From positions 124,001-188,000 of the forward strand of contig JADFAD010000009.1 in assembly GCA_015665455.1 (NCBI GenBank): 64,000 nucleotides of DNA, given 5' to 3'. Source of the DNA: Oceanospirillaceae bacterium (GTDB taxonomy: Bacteria > Pseudomonadota > Gammaproteobacteria > Pseudomonadales > Litoribrevibacteraceae). The notes below the pieces were generated by a model that was not told the DNA's origin, searched no databases, and saw only the letters and a program-made list of their open reading frames with translations. Of the stretch, positions 37,495-46,222 are shown piece by piece. The position numbers and the translations under genes are program-made. How positions within the stretch are numbered: position 1 is the stretch's first letter; every line of letters starts with the position of its first letter.

Positions 37495-38780
37495 AAAACG
37501 ACCTCCTTGCGGCCATTAGAATGTGATTGATTCACTAAGATTACAAAGCCAATAATGGGTAACCATAGAAAACTAATTAATGTAGTAAGCAGCGCAAGAT
37601 CCATAGATAGAACAGGTCTTACACAAATTAAAATTACAGCCATAAGCAATACACAATAAAGAGACTGATAGAGTTCCCAAACCACCATTCCCTGGACCCT
37701 GAGTACGGTATTTGAGATATCCAACATCAACATCCCTATGGCACTAAAGCAAAGAACCGTAACCAAGGGAATTGCATCTTCCCATTGACCGCCAAACAAC
37801 AAATTAATGTAAATAGGCGCTATGACGGCTTGAATAACAAACGCGATGGACAGAACAGCGCCACCACCAAAGGCATATCGAATCACAGAGGACAGTTTGC
37901 CTTTCCTACGAGATTCGCTGAGGTATGGATACAAACTTGCGATGAAACCACTGCTCAATGACTGACTCAACCCTACACCACTGCTTTTAGCAAAACTGTA
38001 AAGCCCGAAAAGCTCTGGAGATAACAGACGACCAGCAAACAAAACATCCAACTGTAAACGTAAAACTTTAAGCATTTCACTTCCCAATACCTTACTTGAA
38101 AAGCTCAACAGCAAAGGCATATAAAAAGAACAGAACGCGGGCTTAAAAGTTTCAACTTTGGCCGTTATAAATATGGCGACCCAAACCCCTGCGGCTAACA
38201 ACTTGGCATAGGCAACGGACAGTAAGCCGAAGTCCAATAATAGAAGCAGTGCACCGCTTAAATTATCAACAACAATTGAAATCCCTGATGCAATCCCAAA
38301 AAAACGCATATTTCTAACTCGCTGAACCAGAAATACCTTCACAGTTACGATGGGGTAAAGTAAATGGCTGAAAGACATTATGATTAATAGAAGTGTCAGC
38401 TCTTCATTGTCGTAGAATCGTGCAATAACCCCCGATACAGCAACCTGAAAAATAAGCAAAGCTATACACACCAACCACTGCAGCGTGATGGCATTACTCG
38501 CATAACCTTTCAAGTCTGAAGCATCGCACTGAATAATCTTTGCACCAATGCCCAGCCGAGAAAAAACACGGATCAACTCGTGGCAAACCAACGCCAGCAT
38601 CACTGTGCCGTATTCAACAGGAGTAAAGTAAGCTGCAAACACGATCAGCGTCACGATTCTAGATGCTCTAGCCATTACTTCAGACACCATCATCCACGAT
38701 GTCCCTTTAATGAGACCCGATGTTCTCTCACATATCATCGCAACGTCATTTTTGAGTTTATGTAAACAAGGGAGACTCAT
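37491..38780 (-). CDS. Wzx-like polysaccharide flippase (MATE/PST family)
   Basis: A 429-residue protein with 12-14 hydrophobic helices and no soluble domain. GTSWMMVSEVMARASRIVTLIVFAAYF near residue 26, then EYGTVMLALVCHELI, are typical of lipid-linked oligosaccharide flippases (Polysacc_synt). LSPELFGLYSFAKSSG is another family block. It would move undecaprenyl-linked repeat units to the periplasm for the Wzy-like protein at 47575. The ATG overlaps the preceding gene's TGA by four bases (ATGA), supporting the start. The next gene overlaps again, so this run is translationally coupled. Confidence 0.85.
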   Translation of the reverse strand: MSLPCLHKLKNDVAMICERTSGLIKGTSWMMVSEVMARASRIVTLIVFAAYFTPVEYGTVMLALVCHELIRVFSRLGIGAKIIQCDASDLKGYASNAITLQWLVCIALLIFQVAVSGVIARFYDNEELTLLLIIMSFSHLLYPIVTVKVFLVQRVRNMRFFGIASGISIVVDNLSGALLLLLDFGLLSVAYAKLLAAGVWVAIFITAKVETFKPAFCSFYMPLLLSFSSKVLGSEMLKVLRLQLDVLFAGRLLSPELFGLYSFAKSSGVGLSQSLSSGFIASLYPYLSESRRKGKLSSVIRYAFGGGAVLSIAFVIQAVIAPIYINLLFGGQWEDAIPLVTVLCFSAIGMLMLDISNTVLRVQGMVVWELYQSLYCVLLMAVILICVRPVLSMDLALLTTLISFLWLPIIGFVILVNQSHSNGRKEVVL

Positions 38781-39703
38781 AAAGAAACACCCATTCTTGC
38801 ACGAATAGAATTATAGAAACGCTTCAATTGGTTACGAGCTGTCAAAGGCACTTTTACTACACGCTTTTTCTTAGATGTTGACTCATCTAAAAACAATTCA
38901 TCATTTCTGACTAACACATCACTTTTTGTTATTGCTGAGTCTCTTAAGCGTCGCATAGTTGAAAACACAGGGTAAGATTTAAGAGATTGATCCAGCAACG
39001 CCCATAGCTTTTCATAAAAGTCTTCTTGACGATCAAATAACCACCAAGTGCTGCGGACTGCCGTAGTAAGTTTGTGATGTACTATATAGAGCGAATAATC
39101 CAACAAGTTCGGTTTATACAAATCATGAAGCGGCCCCTGACTGTAATGACGAATGTAATCATCTAACTCAACGTCCGAATTATTGTTCCAACGTGAATCA
39201 ATGGTTTTGATGAACGGTTTGCCGTGAGCCAAATGAATTAAGTGCCCGTTTTCTCCCCATCCGACCTGATCGGTTTCTGGAATTACAGTACAAGCGGATA
39301 AAAGCAAGGTATTGAAAAACTGTCTCACGTCCGGGCAATTTCGAACAATAATCACTCCTGAATTAAAGCGACCGCTGTATCCGTTGGCGAGATAAAGTGA
39401 TTTCCCTTCTTCACTTAGACTTTCAATATCAGGCGTACAATCACGAACTTGAGTGTCTGCGTCTAAACAAACAACCCATTGATGACCAACATTAAGAGCT
39501 TCTTGTATGAGTGCTATTTTCAACCAAACGGACTCTTTTCCTAAGGACGTTACTCCAGAACGAGTTACTCTTTGATAGCAATAACCACGATCATCACAAT
39601 ATTTCTGATGACTGTCGAGGTTCTTACGGTACAGCCATTGATAGCCATTAAAGGCGAGAGAAAAAACCAATAAGCCGTCGTTGTTAACATCCTTATTTAA
39701 CAT
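38777..39703 (-). CDS. GT34-like (GMA12/MNN10) glycosyltransferase
   Basis: A 308-residue GT-A-fold enzyme. KYCDDRGYCYQRVTRS, then SVWLKIALIQEALNVGHQWVVCLDADT, carries the donor-binding DxD (DADT near residue 104). FNSGVIIVRNCPDVRQFF and the QVGWGENGHL segment match the galactosyl/mannosyl transferase GMA12/MNN10 family, uncommon in bacterial EPS loci but known. The basic C-terminus (RNQLKRFYNSIRARMG) may lie on the membrane. The donor sugar cannot be told. The start ATG has GAGGG upstream; it lies four bases after the GT2 gene. Confidence 0.75.
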   Translation of the reverse strand: MLNKDVNNDGLLVFSLAFNGYQWLYRKNLDSHQKYCDDRGYCYQRVTRSGVTSLGKESVWLKIALIQEALNVGHQWVVCLDADTQVRDCTPDIESLSEEGKSLYLANGYSGRFNSGVIIVRNCPDVRQFFNTLLLSACTVIPETDQVGWGENGHLIHLAHGKPFIKTIDSRWNNNSDVELDDYIRHYSQGPLHDLYKPNLLDYSLYIVHHKLTTAVRSTWWLFDRQEDFYEKLWALLDQSLKSYPVFSTMRRLRDSAITKSDVLVRNDELFLDESTSKKKRVVKVPLTARNQLKRFYNSIRARMGVSL

Positions 39704-39706
39704 GGT

Positions 39707-40738
39707 TTAGGCCCTCTTCTTTTGAGTTACCGACCGATTTACCAGAGTTAGACCACCTATAGCCATCATGGCAAATTTCTCAATCGGGGCATAAATAACT
39801 TTAGGTAGGAGCGATAAATAAGCACACATATAACTGCCGTATGTTCTTACTGGCTCATCACATAAAATCTTAGGGTTTGTAAAGATCGCGCCATGAATAA
39901 GTACGATCGCTTTCAAACCATCACCGGAGTGAACCGCCCTGCGAGCTAGATATCGTTTCTGATACGCTTCTGCAAGACTGTGCCACTTTTTAAAGAAGAC
40001 AGGGAATCTTGGTGTCATTTTTAAAGAAATATAACGCCAAGACTTCAACTGTTTTTCTACATCCGAGGACAAACCGCCCTCATTCACCCGATAGCACGTC
40101 AGTGCTTGAGGAATACCTTCAAACACAGCCCCTTCTTTTAAGGCACAACGTAACCAAAACTCCACATCCTCAGATTGACGCATGGTTTCATCAAAGTACT
40201 GATAATGCATATGGTTATGATAATAAACACGCTCTGACACTCTCTGTAATAACGAACGTCTGATCACAGGTGCAGATCCATTACCTACAGGGTTACGGCA
40301 ATATATATGCTCAGGTGTGATACCTTCGAGTTTCGGGTATTGACCAATACCAAGTTGCTCATTCTGTTCGTTCACAAACAACGAAGGTGAATAGCTGACA
40401 TCAATTTTTGGGTTGTGCTGAAAATGCGCATAATGTCGAACTAGCTTCTCTGGTAACCAGTAATCGTCTGCATCCAATAAAGCAATAAAGACGCCTCGGG
40501 CGGCATTAATACCAGAATTCCTGGCTGCAGCTAGCCCTTGATTATCTTGATTAACAATACGAATACGATAATCACAATAGCTTTGAAGAATGGATAAAGA
40601 GCTGTCCGTGGAACCATCGTTCACACAAATAATTTCGAAATTTTGAAAGGTCTGAGCAAGTACAGAATCAATGCAGGTATTTAGGTATTTTTCTACGTTA
40701 TATACTGGAATGACCACAGAAAAAATAGGAAGACTCAT
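39707..40738 (-). CDS. Family 2 glycosyltransferase, first gene of the left EPS operon
   Basis: A 343-residue GT2 enzyme. It shows FSVVIPVYNVEKYLNTCIDSVLAQT at the start, the nucleotide-binding ICVNDGSTDSS near residue 36, the DxD in IALLDADDYWLPEKL near 90, and SEDVEFWLRCAL, the likely acceptor-side ED. The C-terminal 100 residues contain hydrophobic helices. The ATG has GGAG at eight bases. A sigma-54-type promoter lies at 40775-40790, about 26 bases from the start of translation if +1 is 11-12 bases past the -12 box. The donor sugar is unknown. Confidence 0.9.
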   Translation of the reverse strand: MSLPIFSVVIPVYNVEKYLNTCIDSVLAQTFQNFEIICVNDGSTDSSLSILQSYCDYRIRIVNQDNQGLAAARNSGINAARGVFIALLDADDYWLPEKLVRHYAHFQHNPKIDVSYSPSLFVNEQNEQLGIGQYPKLEGITPEHIYCRNPVGNGSAPVIRRSLLQRVSERVYYHNHMHYQYFDETMRQSEDVEFWLRCALKEGAVFEGIPQALTCYRVNEGGLSSDVEKQLKSWRYISLKMTPRFPVFFKKWHSLAEAYQKRYLARRAVHSGDGLKAIVLIHGAIFTNPKILCDEPVRTYGSYMCAYLSLLPKVIYAPIEKFAMMAIGGLTLVNRSVTQKKRA

Positions 40739-40774
40739 AGGTTTTGCTCCATAAATAAATATATTTATAAACAG

Positions 40775-40791
40775 AGCAAAGCGAATGCCAA
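40775..40791 (-). promoter_or_regulatory. Sigma-54 promoter of the left EPS operon
   Basis: On the minus strand TTGGCAT-N5-TTGCT gives GG-N10-GC exactly, the -24/-12 layout. It precedes the GT2 gene by about 35 bases and lies downstream of the sigma-54-dependent regulator on the same strand. Only the last base of the TGGCAC box differs from consensus. Confidence 0.75.
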
Positions 40792-40945
40792 CGGCAGAGA
40801 GAGCATCTAACCGATTGTTTTATATAACCTTATAATAAAGCTAATGAATAAAGTCTCTTATTTTTTTCTTAAATTAAAAATTTTTTTGCAAAATCAAAGT
40901 CAACGTGAAAAATACAGTTAATACAACAAACCAACAATAGCCAAT

Positions 40946-42496
40946 TTAATCTTTCCAGCTTTGAATCTTTCTATACAGAGTTGAAGGACTGACCTCAAGT
41001 AAACTGGCCGCCTTCACAACATTCCCTTCACAGGACTTCACTGCATTTTCGATCGTAATTCGCTCAACCTCATGCAAAGGCGTCACACATGCAGAGATCT
41101 CACCGACGGCAGCTGAAGCGCTGGCTACATCATTTAAGGATGAACCCGTTAAGGACGACTGATTCAGTGAGGACGCGAGCGATTCATCCAACATAGAACC
41201 AGAATTAGTGGATCGATTTATCTCTGACGAGCTGTTCGAGTTCACCTGTTGAAGTCCAACGGTCGATGCATTGCTGTTGTCTCCGCCCGAAAAGCCCAAA
41301 GCGATTTTAATGTCCTGCTCTGCCACTAGCGGCCCTTCTGACATAACCACGGCACTGTAAATGGCATTTTCCAATTGCCTTACATTCCCCGGCCACCTAT
41401 ACCCTTCAATAAAGCGTTCTGCTTCTTGAGAAAAGCCCACTAGGATTTTATCTTCTTTCTCAGTAAAGCTTTGAAGGAAATGCTGAGCCAGTAAAATCGC
41501 ATCACTGTCTCGATCAATCAATGAAGGCAAGTTAATAGAAATCACGTTTAACCGATAATATAAATCCTCTCGTAACTTGTTATCGGCGATCGCCACCAAA
41601 GGGTCTCGGTTGGTCGCACACACAAAACGTATATCAACCTTTTCTACTCTATTACTTCCCACTTTCTGGAACTCACCCGTCTGAATGAATCTTAATAGCT
41701 TGGCCTGTAAACCGATGTCCATTTCAGACAACTCATCCAAAAACAGTGTTCCGCCATCCGCCAAACTTGCGGCACCATCTCGATGATTAATCGCGCCTGA
41801 GAACGCCCCCTTTAAATGACCGAATATCTCAGACTCCATTAACTCACCTGGTATGGCTGCGCAGTTAATTGCAATGAAAGGCATAGAACTGCGCTTACTA
41901 ATGCTATGAATTGCTTGTGCGGCGACTTCCTTACCCGTACCACTTTCACCAGTAATGAATACGGAGGCACTGCTCGGCGCTGCGCGTTCGAGTGAATTGT
42001 AAATAAACTGCATTGCTACAGAAGAACCGACAAACCCCTCAAACTCTTCTTTCATGATGCTTTGGTATTGAGATAAAGAACGACGAAGAAGGGCTCGCTC
42101 AGCCACCACCTGCTGCGTATTAATTGCGTGTTCAATGGTTTGAACCAATTGGGCCGCATCCCAAGGCTTATTGATGTATCCCCAGATACGGCCGTCATTA
42201 ATGGCCGACATTACAGAGTCATTATCACTGTAACCGGAGAGAATGATGCGAACCGTCTCTGGGTAACGATCAGCAATAATGGCCAACAACTCAGCGCCAT
42301 CCATCTCTGGCATTTTCATGTCTGAAATTACAACATCAACAGGCGATTCTTCAAAGATCTCCAGCGCTTCCTGAGCACTGCTCGCGAACAAGCATTCTGC
42401 TTGAATGTTCCTCATCACACGGCGCAATGCCTGAAGTATCGATATCTCATCATCAACGAACATGATTCGAGCTTTATTAATCAAAGGTGAATCCAT
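40946..42496 (-). CDS. Sigma-54-dependent response regulator (NtrC family)
   Basis: A 516-residue activator. The receiver (about 1-130) has DDE, phosphoacceptor Asp in VVISDMKMPEMDGAE and Lys in GYINKPW. The AAA+ domain has Walker A GESGTGKE near 185, the sigma-54-contact loop GAFSGA near 229 (consensus GAFTGA), Walker B GGTLFLDELSEM, and an R-finger region. A Ser-rich linker (about 430-470) leads to a Fis-type helix-turn-helix ending ASLLEVSPSTLYRKI. The ATG has GGAG at seven bases. It stands between two divergent EPS units, all four of which carry sigma-54 promoters, so it is the obvious regulator. Confidence 0.93.
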   Translation of the reverse strand: MDSPLINKARIMFVDDEISILQALRRVMRNIQAECLFASSAQEALEIFEESPVDVVISDMKMPEMDGAELLAIIADRYPETVRIILSGYSDNDSVMSAINDGRIWGYINKPWDAAQLVQTIEHAINTQQVVAERALLRRSLSQYQSIMKEEFEGFVGSSVAMQFIYNSLERAAPSSASVFITGESGTGKEVAAQAIHSISKRSSMPFIAINCAAIPGELMESEIFGHLKGAFSGAINHRDGAASLADGGTLFLDELSEMDIGLQAKLLRFIQTGEFQKVGSNRVEKVDIRFVCATNRDPLVAIADNKLREDLYYRLNVISINLPSLIDRDSDAILLAQHFLQSFTEKEDKILVGFSQEAERFIEGYRWPGNVRQLENAIYSAVVMSEGPLVAEQDIKIALGFSGGDNSNASTVGLQQVNSNSSSEINRSTNSGSMLDESLASSLNQSSLTGSSLNDVASASAAVGEISACVTPLHEVERITIENAVKSCEGNVVKAASLLEVSPSTLYRKIQSWKD

Positions 42497-42610
42497 TCCG
42501 AGCTCCGCAACTTATTCCTAAGAAAGACCTATTTCTAGTTTAGCTGGAGATACGTCAATCACCAGACAGACGGTCATAAACACCTAATCAATTTCAAAAT
42601 TCATTTTTAT

Positions 42611-42625
42611 TTTGATTTTCAAAAT
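42611..42625. repeat. AT-rich inverted repeat, candidate enhancer site
   Basis: TTTGATTTTCAAAAT contains the palindrome ATTTTCAAAAT. It lies about 92 bases upstream of the sigma-54 promoter at 42717. A related palindrome occurs at 50899. Low complexity makes chance possible. Confidence 0.25.
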
Positions 42626-42715
42626 GAGAAACCCCAAATAAACAAACCTCAAAAAACACAAAAAAAGAATCAGAAATATCTATATTTTTCAGTTAGTTAC
42701 AAAAACAGAAAAGCA

Positions 42716-42732
42716 TTGGCACACCCTTTGAA
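42716..42732 (+). promoter_or_regulatory. Sigma-54 promoter of the PGT/WecG unit
   Basis: TTGGCAC-N5-TTGAA: a perfect -24 box, with GG-N10-GA in place of GC at -12. Transcription would start near 42743, after the ATG at 42733, which forces the translation start to the GTG at 42769. Confidence 0.6.
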
Positions 42733-42768
42733 ATGGTTTCCTTAAACCTAACCAGAAAGGATGTCATC

Positions 42769-44016
42769 GTGAGAACCGAAAACTTGATGCCATATTTGGC
42801 AAGTTCCAGAAAGCCCATTGACCGCTTTGATCGGGCTTTGGCACTCATTCTTCTAATTTTATGCATTCCCATCGGCGCCTTAAACACGGTGCTCGCGGTG
42901 TTACAGGGAAAGTCCATATTCAAGTATTCAACTAAGTTTGATATTACTGGCCATCCCGTACATTTGAAGCGATTCAATTGCGGGTGGTCAGTACACAGCA
43001 TAAGGCTATGGGATGTGTTGAAAGGACGTTTCGCGTTCTGTGGCCTTCCACTCTTTGATGAAAGATTGGAAATCCCGTTACTTTCTCATAAACGATCTTC
43101 TGAGATGAAAACCGGGCTCATCAGTTTGTACGGTATTCATCAGCAAATCGGTCTAATGGAAGCAGATACGGAACAACTGCTCGAAGAACAGTTGAAATGC
43201 AATCAAGTTAAGGCGCACCTTAGATTGCTGCTAAAAGGAACCTTATGCAACTTACTGTATAAGAGAAACTTACCATCGCCCGATCATTTTTATCTCTTTG
43301 GTATAAAGATCAATAACCAAACAAAAGCCAAAGCCATTCAATGGATCACTCAGCCACGAAAGAAACACTGCAACATCGGTGTATTCGTTAATGCGCATTC
43401 AATGAACTTGGCCGTATCAGACCCTACATTTCAGGAAAATGTAAACAAGGCCGACCAAATATTTGCCGATGGTTCCGGAGTGAGACTGGCAGCAAACCAT
43501 CTAGGTATATCGTTAAAAGACAACATTAATGGCACAGACCTGTTACCTCATTTGTGTAAATCAGCAATTAAAAAGCATCTATCGATTTATTTACTCGGTG
43601 CAGAACCCGGTGTCGCGAAACAAGCCAGTAAAAATTTAACTAAACGCTTCCCTAAACTGCATATTGCAGGTACGCATCACGGTTTCTTTGAGGCAAATGA
43701 GACAGAAGATGTTATTAAGAAAATTAACGCCAGCCAATGCAATATTTTATTAGTCGCTCTAGGCTCTCCGATTCAAGAAAAGTGGCTGTTGGATAACAGA
43801 GATGCATTGCACTGCAGAAATGCCTTAGCCGTCGGAGGCCTTCTAGACTTTTACGCAGAAAAGATATCCCGTGCGCCTCGATGGATGCGAGAAATCGGGA
43901 TGGAATGGGTATGGCGATTGATTCAAGAACCGGGCAATAAGTGGAAACGCTATGTACTTGGTAATCCATTGTTTCTATTAAGAATGTACTTCCATAAAAA
44001 GGAGAGTCACCTATGA
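42769..44016 (+). CDS. WecG/TagA (GT26) glycosyltransferase fused to a degenerate phosphoglycosyl transferase domain
   Basis: A 415-residue protein. Residues about 172-410 are a GT26 domain: VFVNAHSMNLAVSDP, FADGSGVRLAANHLGI with the catalytic-type Asp, INGTDLLPHLC, YLLGAEPGVA and LLVALGSPIQEKWL. Residues 15-165 copy the shape of a monotopic phosphoglycosyl transferase: PIDRFDRALALILLILCIP membrane hairpin, LWDVLKG (compare INVLKG), ending KTGLISLYG (compare SGLTGLWQ). The catalytic Asp-Glu dyad is absent; Val75-His76 stand there by alignment. The GTG at 42769 has AAAGGA upstream and is the first start after the expected +1. Its stop overlaps the next ATG. Confidence 0.8.
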   Translation: MRTENLMPYLASSRKPIDRFDRALALILLILCIPIGALNTVLAVLQGKSIFKYSTKFDITGHPVHLKRFNCGWSVHSIRLWDVLKGRFAFCGLPLFDERLEIPLLSHKRSSEMKTGLISLYGIHQQIGLMEADTEQLLEEQLKCNQVKAHLRLLLKGTLCNLLYKRNLPSPDHFYLFGIKINNQTKAKAIQWITQPRKKHCNIGVFVNAHSMNLAVSDPTFQENVNKADQIFADGSGVRLAANHLGISLKDNINGTDLLPHLCKSAIKKHLSIYLLGAEPGVAKQASKNLTKRFPKLHIAGTHHGFFEANETEDVIKKINASQCNILLVALGSPIQEKWLLDNRDALHCRNALAVGGLLDFYAEKISRAPRWMREIGMEWVWRLIQEPGNKWKRYVLGNPLFLLRMYFHKKESHL

Positions 44017-44627
44017 ACCTTAAAAACTATGCAGGTCTGCCTGAAGCGGCACAACGGATTCTCGCATTGATTGCACTGATACTGTTAAGTCCAGTACTGT
44101 TGATTACCATTGTATTAATCAAAGCAGAAAGCAAGGGACCTATACTGTTCAGCCAGGTAAGGGTTGGCGAACAAGGCAGACGCTTTTTAATGTATAAGTT
44201 CAGATCCATGTATCAAATGGACGATCCAAAATACATTGACCCAGCCACGATGAAAAGTGACCGAGACGGCGTTTGCAATAAGTACTATAACGACCCTCGT
44301 ATCACAAAGGTCGGTCGAGTCATTAGAAAGTTATCGATTGATGAATTGCCTCAACTGATTAACGTACTCAAAGGTGACATGGTTTTGATAGGCCCTCGCC
44401 CAGCCCTGCCTCAAGAAACAGAGCGATATCAGTGGTATATGCTTGAACGATTCAATGCAAAGTCTGGGCTTACAGGTTTATGGCAAGTATCAGGCCGCGC
44501 AGACACAACGTTTGAACAACAGATTGAACTTGATATTCAGTACGTCAGAGAGCGTTCTCTTTGGCTGGATCTAAAAATCATCTTAATTACCGTTCCTACC
44601 GTTCTATTAGGGAAAGGCGCTTATTAA
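44013..44627 (+). CDS. Monotopic phosphoglycosyl transferase (bacterial sugar transferase), EPS initiation
   Basis: A 204-residue enzyme that puts the first sugar-phosphate on undecaprenyl phosphate. A re-entrant membrane helix covers about residues 14-35 (ALIALILLSPVLLITIVLI), followed by KGPILFSQVRVGEQGRRFLMYKFRSM. The catalytic dyad is Asp110-Glu111 in SIDELPQLINVLKGDM, and GPRPALPQE and SGLTGLWQVSGR are intact. At this length it is the minimal PglC/WcaJ C-terminal type. The ATG overlaps the preceding stop, so it is translated with the degenerate homologue. The sugar is unknown. Confidence 0.92.
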   Translation: MNLKNYAGLPEAAQRILALIALILLSPVLLITIVLIKAESKGPILFSQVRVGEQGRRFLMYKFRSMYQMDDPKYIDPATMKSDRDGVCNKYYNDPRITKVGRVIRKLSIDELPQLINVLKGDMVLIGPRPALPQETERYQWYMLERFNAKSGLTGLWQVSGRADTTFEQQIELDIQYVRERSLWLDLKIILITVPTVLLGKGAY

Positions 44628-44759
44628 AATCAAAATCGAGAATAAAAAACTAACATTGTGTACCACCATTCAAGCCGCCAGTAACCACATTCACATCGTT
44701 ACTGGCGACTTGCGTGTTACTTATTCCAAACACTTTAGAGCCTGATTTTAGATCCTTCC

Positions 44760-44773
44760 TCGTTTTAAAACGA
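44760..44773. repeat. Perfect 14-bp palindrome, candidate regulator site
   Basis: TCGTTTTAAAACGA reads the same on both strands and lies about 111 bases upstream of the GG of the -24 box at 44885, a usual distance for an enhancer-binding protein. Assignment to the regulator at 40946 is inferred. Confidence 0.35.
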
Positions 44774-44883
44774 TTCGCAATATAACCACTTCTCACTTTG
44801 CAACCTGCAAAACCAAAGCTAAAAAGAAGAAAAGTAAAATAATTTATTCATATATTTCAACAACTAACAATAAAAAATAAAAC

Positions 44884-44899
44884 TGGCACATCCATTGCA
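44884..44899 (+). promoter_or_regulatory. Sigma-54 promoter of the export/polymerisation operon
   Basis: TGGCAC-N5-TTGCA matches the consensus exactly, with GG-N10-GC. It is about 40 bases before the ATG of the Wza-like gene, leaving a leader near 28 bases. It is the best sigma-54 site in the window. Confidence 0.85.
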
Positions 44900-44937
44900 A
44901 AATCTAGATATAACTTTTACATATTTATGGAATCAAT

Positions 44938-46212
44938 ATGCAAAACTGGATGAACAACATAGCATTGGTTATTGCCGTCAGCCTCCTATCATGTGGCTGT
45001 ACGCAGCATCATGCAGTTGTTTCTCCTGAAAACCCAAGTCAAAAATTATATGGAACACCTGGAGCCGCAGGCGATCAGTTCAGACACGGTGAAGCACCCA
45101 CTCATGTGTACGCAACGGATATTGATTGCTCAGTGTTTGCTGACGTAGGTGCACCGGTTAATTACTTAGCCGATATGCCAACCAACAGCTACAAAGGCAA
45201 CTTCGCAAAACACCTTAGTCGTCAATTAACACCGACCAACCCAGCCGATTCAATCGGTTTACCTTTAAGCCCTGGTGACCTAGTCGAATTAGTGATTGAG
45301 AATGGTGAAGGTTTTAATGGCAAGTACGTCGTCGACTCAAACGGCAACCTAAACATACCTTACATTCCACCAGTGAGAGCTATCGGCGAACCCCTTCATA
45401 AGGTGTCTCAGAAGATTGAGCTAAGCCTAACTAGAAATAGAATATTTCAACCGGCTTACAACTTAGTAAACCTACGTGTTTTGCAGTGGTCTGAAATCGA
45501 AGTATCGGTTGCAGGGGCCGTATTCGAGCCCGGTCGTGTTCGCATCAATACAAAGATATCAGAACAGATTCTTGATCAGCGCATCAATGCGCCAGGAGAC
45601 CACTCTTCAACTCGTATGATTTCTGAAGCAATACGAGCTGCATCTGGCATCAGACCGGACGCTAAGTTAGACCAAGTTATGTTGATTCGCGATGGCTGGC
45701 ATGTAGAGGTTGACCTGATGGGGATATTTACGGGCGAAAGCGTAAGAGACATCCCCCTAGTTGCAGGTGATCGCGTAATCGTTCCAAGTACTGGGTGCTT
45801 CCAACAGTATTTAGTTCGTCCTTCTCAGATCACACCAAAAGGATTCCGAGTGTTCTTATCAAATTTGATTGAGCCTGCAAGCAACAACAGCAGCGCTGCA
45901 ATCGGCCGTTTCAGCAGCAACTTACCTTATGGTTCACGCCTGCTTCACGCAGCGGTATCAGCCAACTGCGTAGGAGGGACTCAATTGACCGACGCACCAA
46001 GAAAGATTGTTCTTGCAAGTCGAAACCCAATCACGGGTGAGACCCAAGTCGTCGAGCAATCGATTGAACTGTTAATTCGTCAAGCACATCTGGATCAAAT
46101 CAATCCGTATTTGATGCCTAACGATGCCATCGCGTGTTACGACTCGGACGTCACCAATGTTCGTGAAGTAGCAAAATCCATCACTGAAATTCTACTTCCA
46201 TTCAACATTTAG
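44938..46212 (+). CDS. Wza-like outer-membrane polysaccharide export lipoprotein
   Basis: A 424-residue lipoprotein of the OPX (Poly_export/SLBB) family that forms the outer-membrane exit for EPS. The lipobox is LLSC, giving lipidated Cys19. The polysaccharide export domain starts LSPGDLVELVIENGEGFNG-like near residue 100 and DSNGNLNIPYIPPV follows. SLBB-type segments include VSVAGAVFEPGRVRIN and VEVDLMGIFTGE...LVAGDRVIVPS. Its length is closer to Wza than to short OPX. The ATG has GGAA upstream. It is the first gene of a five-gene run. Confidence 0.9.
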   Translation: MQNWMNNIALVIAVSLLSCGCTQHHAVVSPENPSQKLYGTPGAAGDQFRHGEAPTHVYATDIDCSVFADVGAPVNYLADMPTNSYKGNFAKHLSRQLTPTNPADSIGLPLSPGDLVELVIENGEGFNGKYVVDSNGNLNIPYIPPVRAIGEPLHKVSQKIELSLTRNRIFQPAYNLVNLRVLQWSEIEVSVAGAVFEPGRVRINTKISEQILDQRINAPGDHSSTRMISEAIRAASGIRPDAKLDQVMLIRDGWHVEVDLMGIFTGESVRDIPLVAGDRVIVPSTGCFQQYLVRPSQITPKGFRVFLSNLIEPASNNSSAAIGRFSSNLPYGSRLLHAAVSANCVGGTQLTDAPRKIVLASRNPITGETQVVEQSIELLIRQAHLDQINPYLMPNDAIACYDSDVTNVREVAKSITEILLPFNI

Positions 46213-46222
46213 GGGTGATGAG

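Larger units (their letters stand above)
44628..44937 (+). other. Intergenic region with inverted repeats upstream of the second sigma-54 unit
   Basis: Contains a perfect 10-bp stem CGCCAGTAAC/GTTACTGGCG (44676-44685 and 44698-44707, 12-base loop), probably ending the preceding transcript although no T-run follows. It also contains the palindrome TCGTTTTAAAACGA (44760-44773) and the sigma-54 promoter at 44884. I see no gene. Confidence 0.6.
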
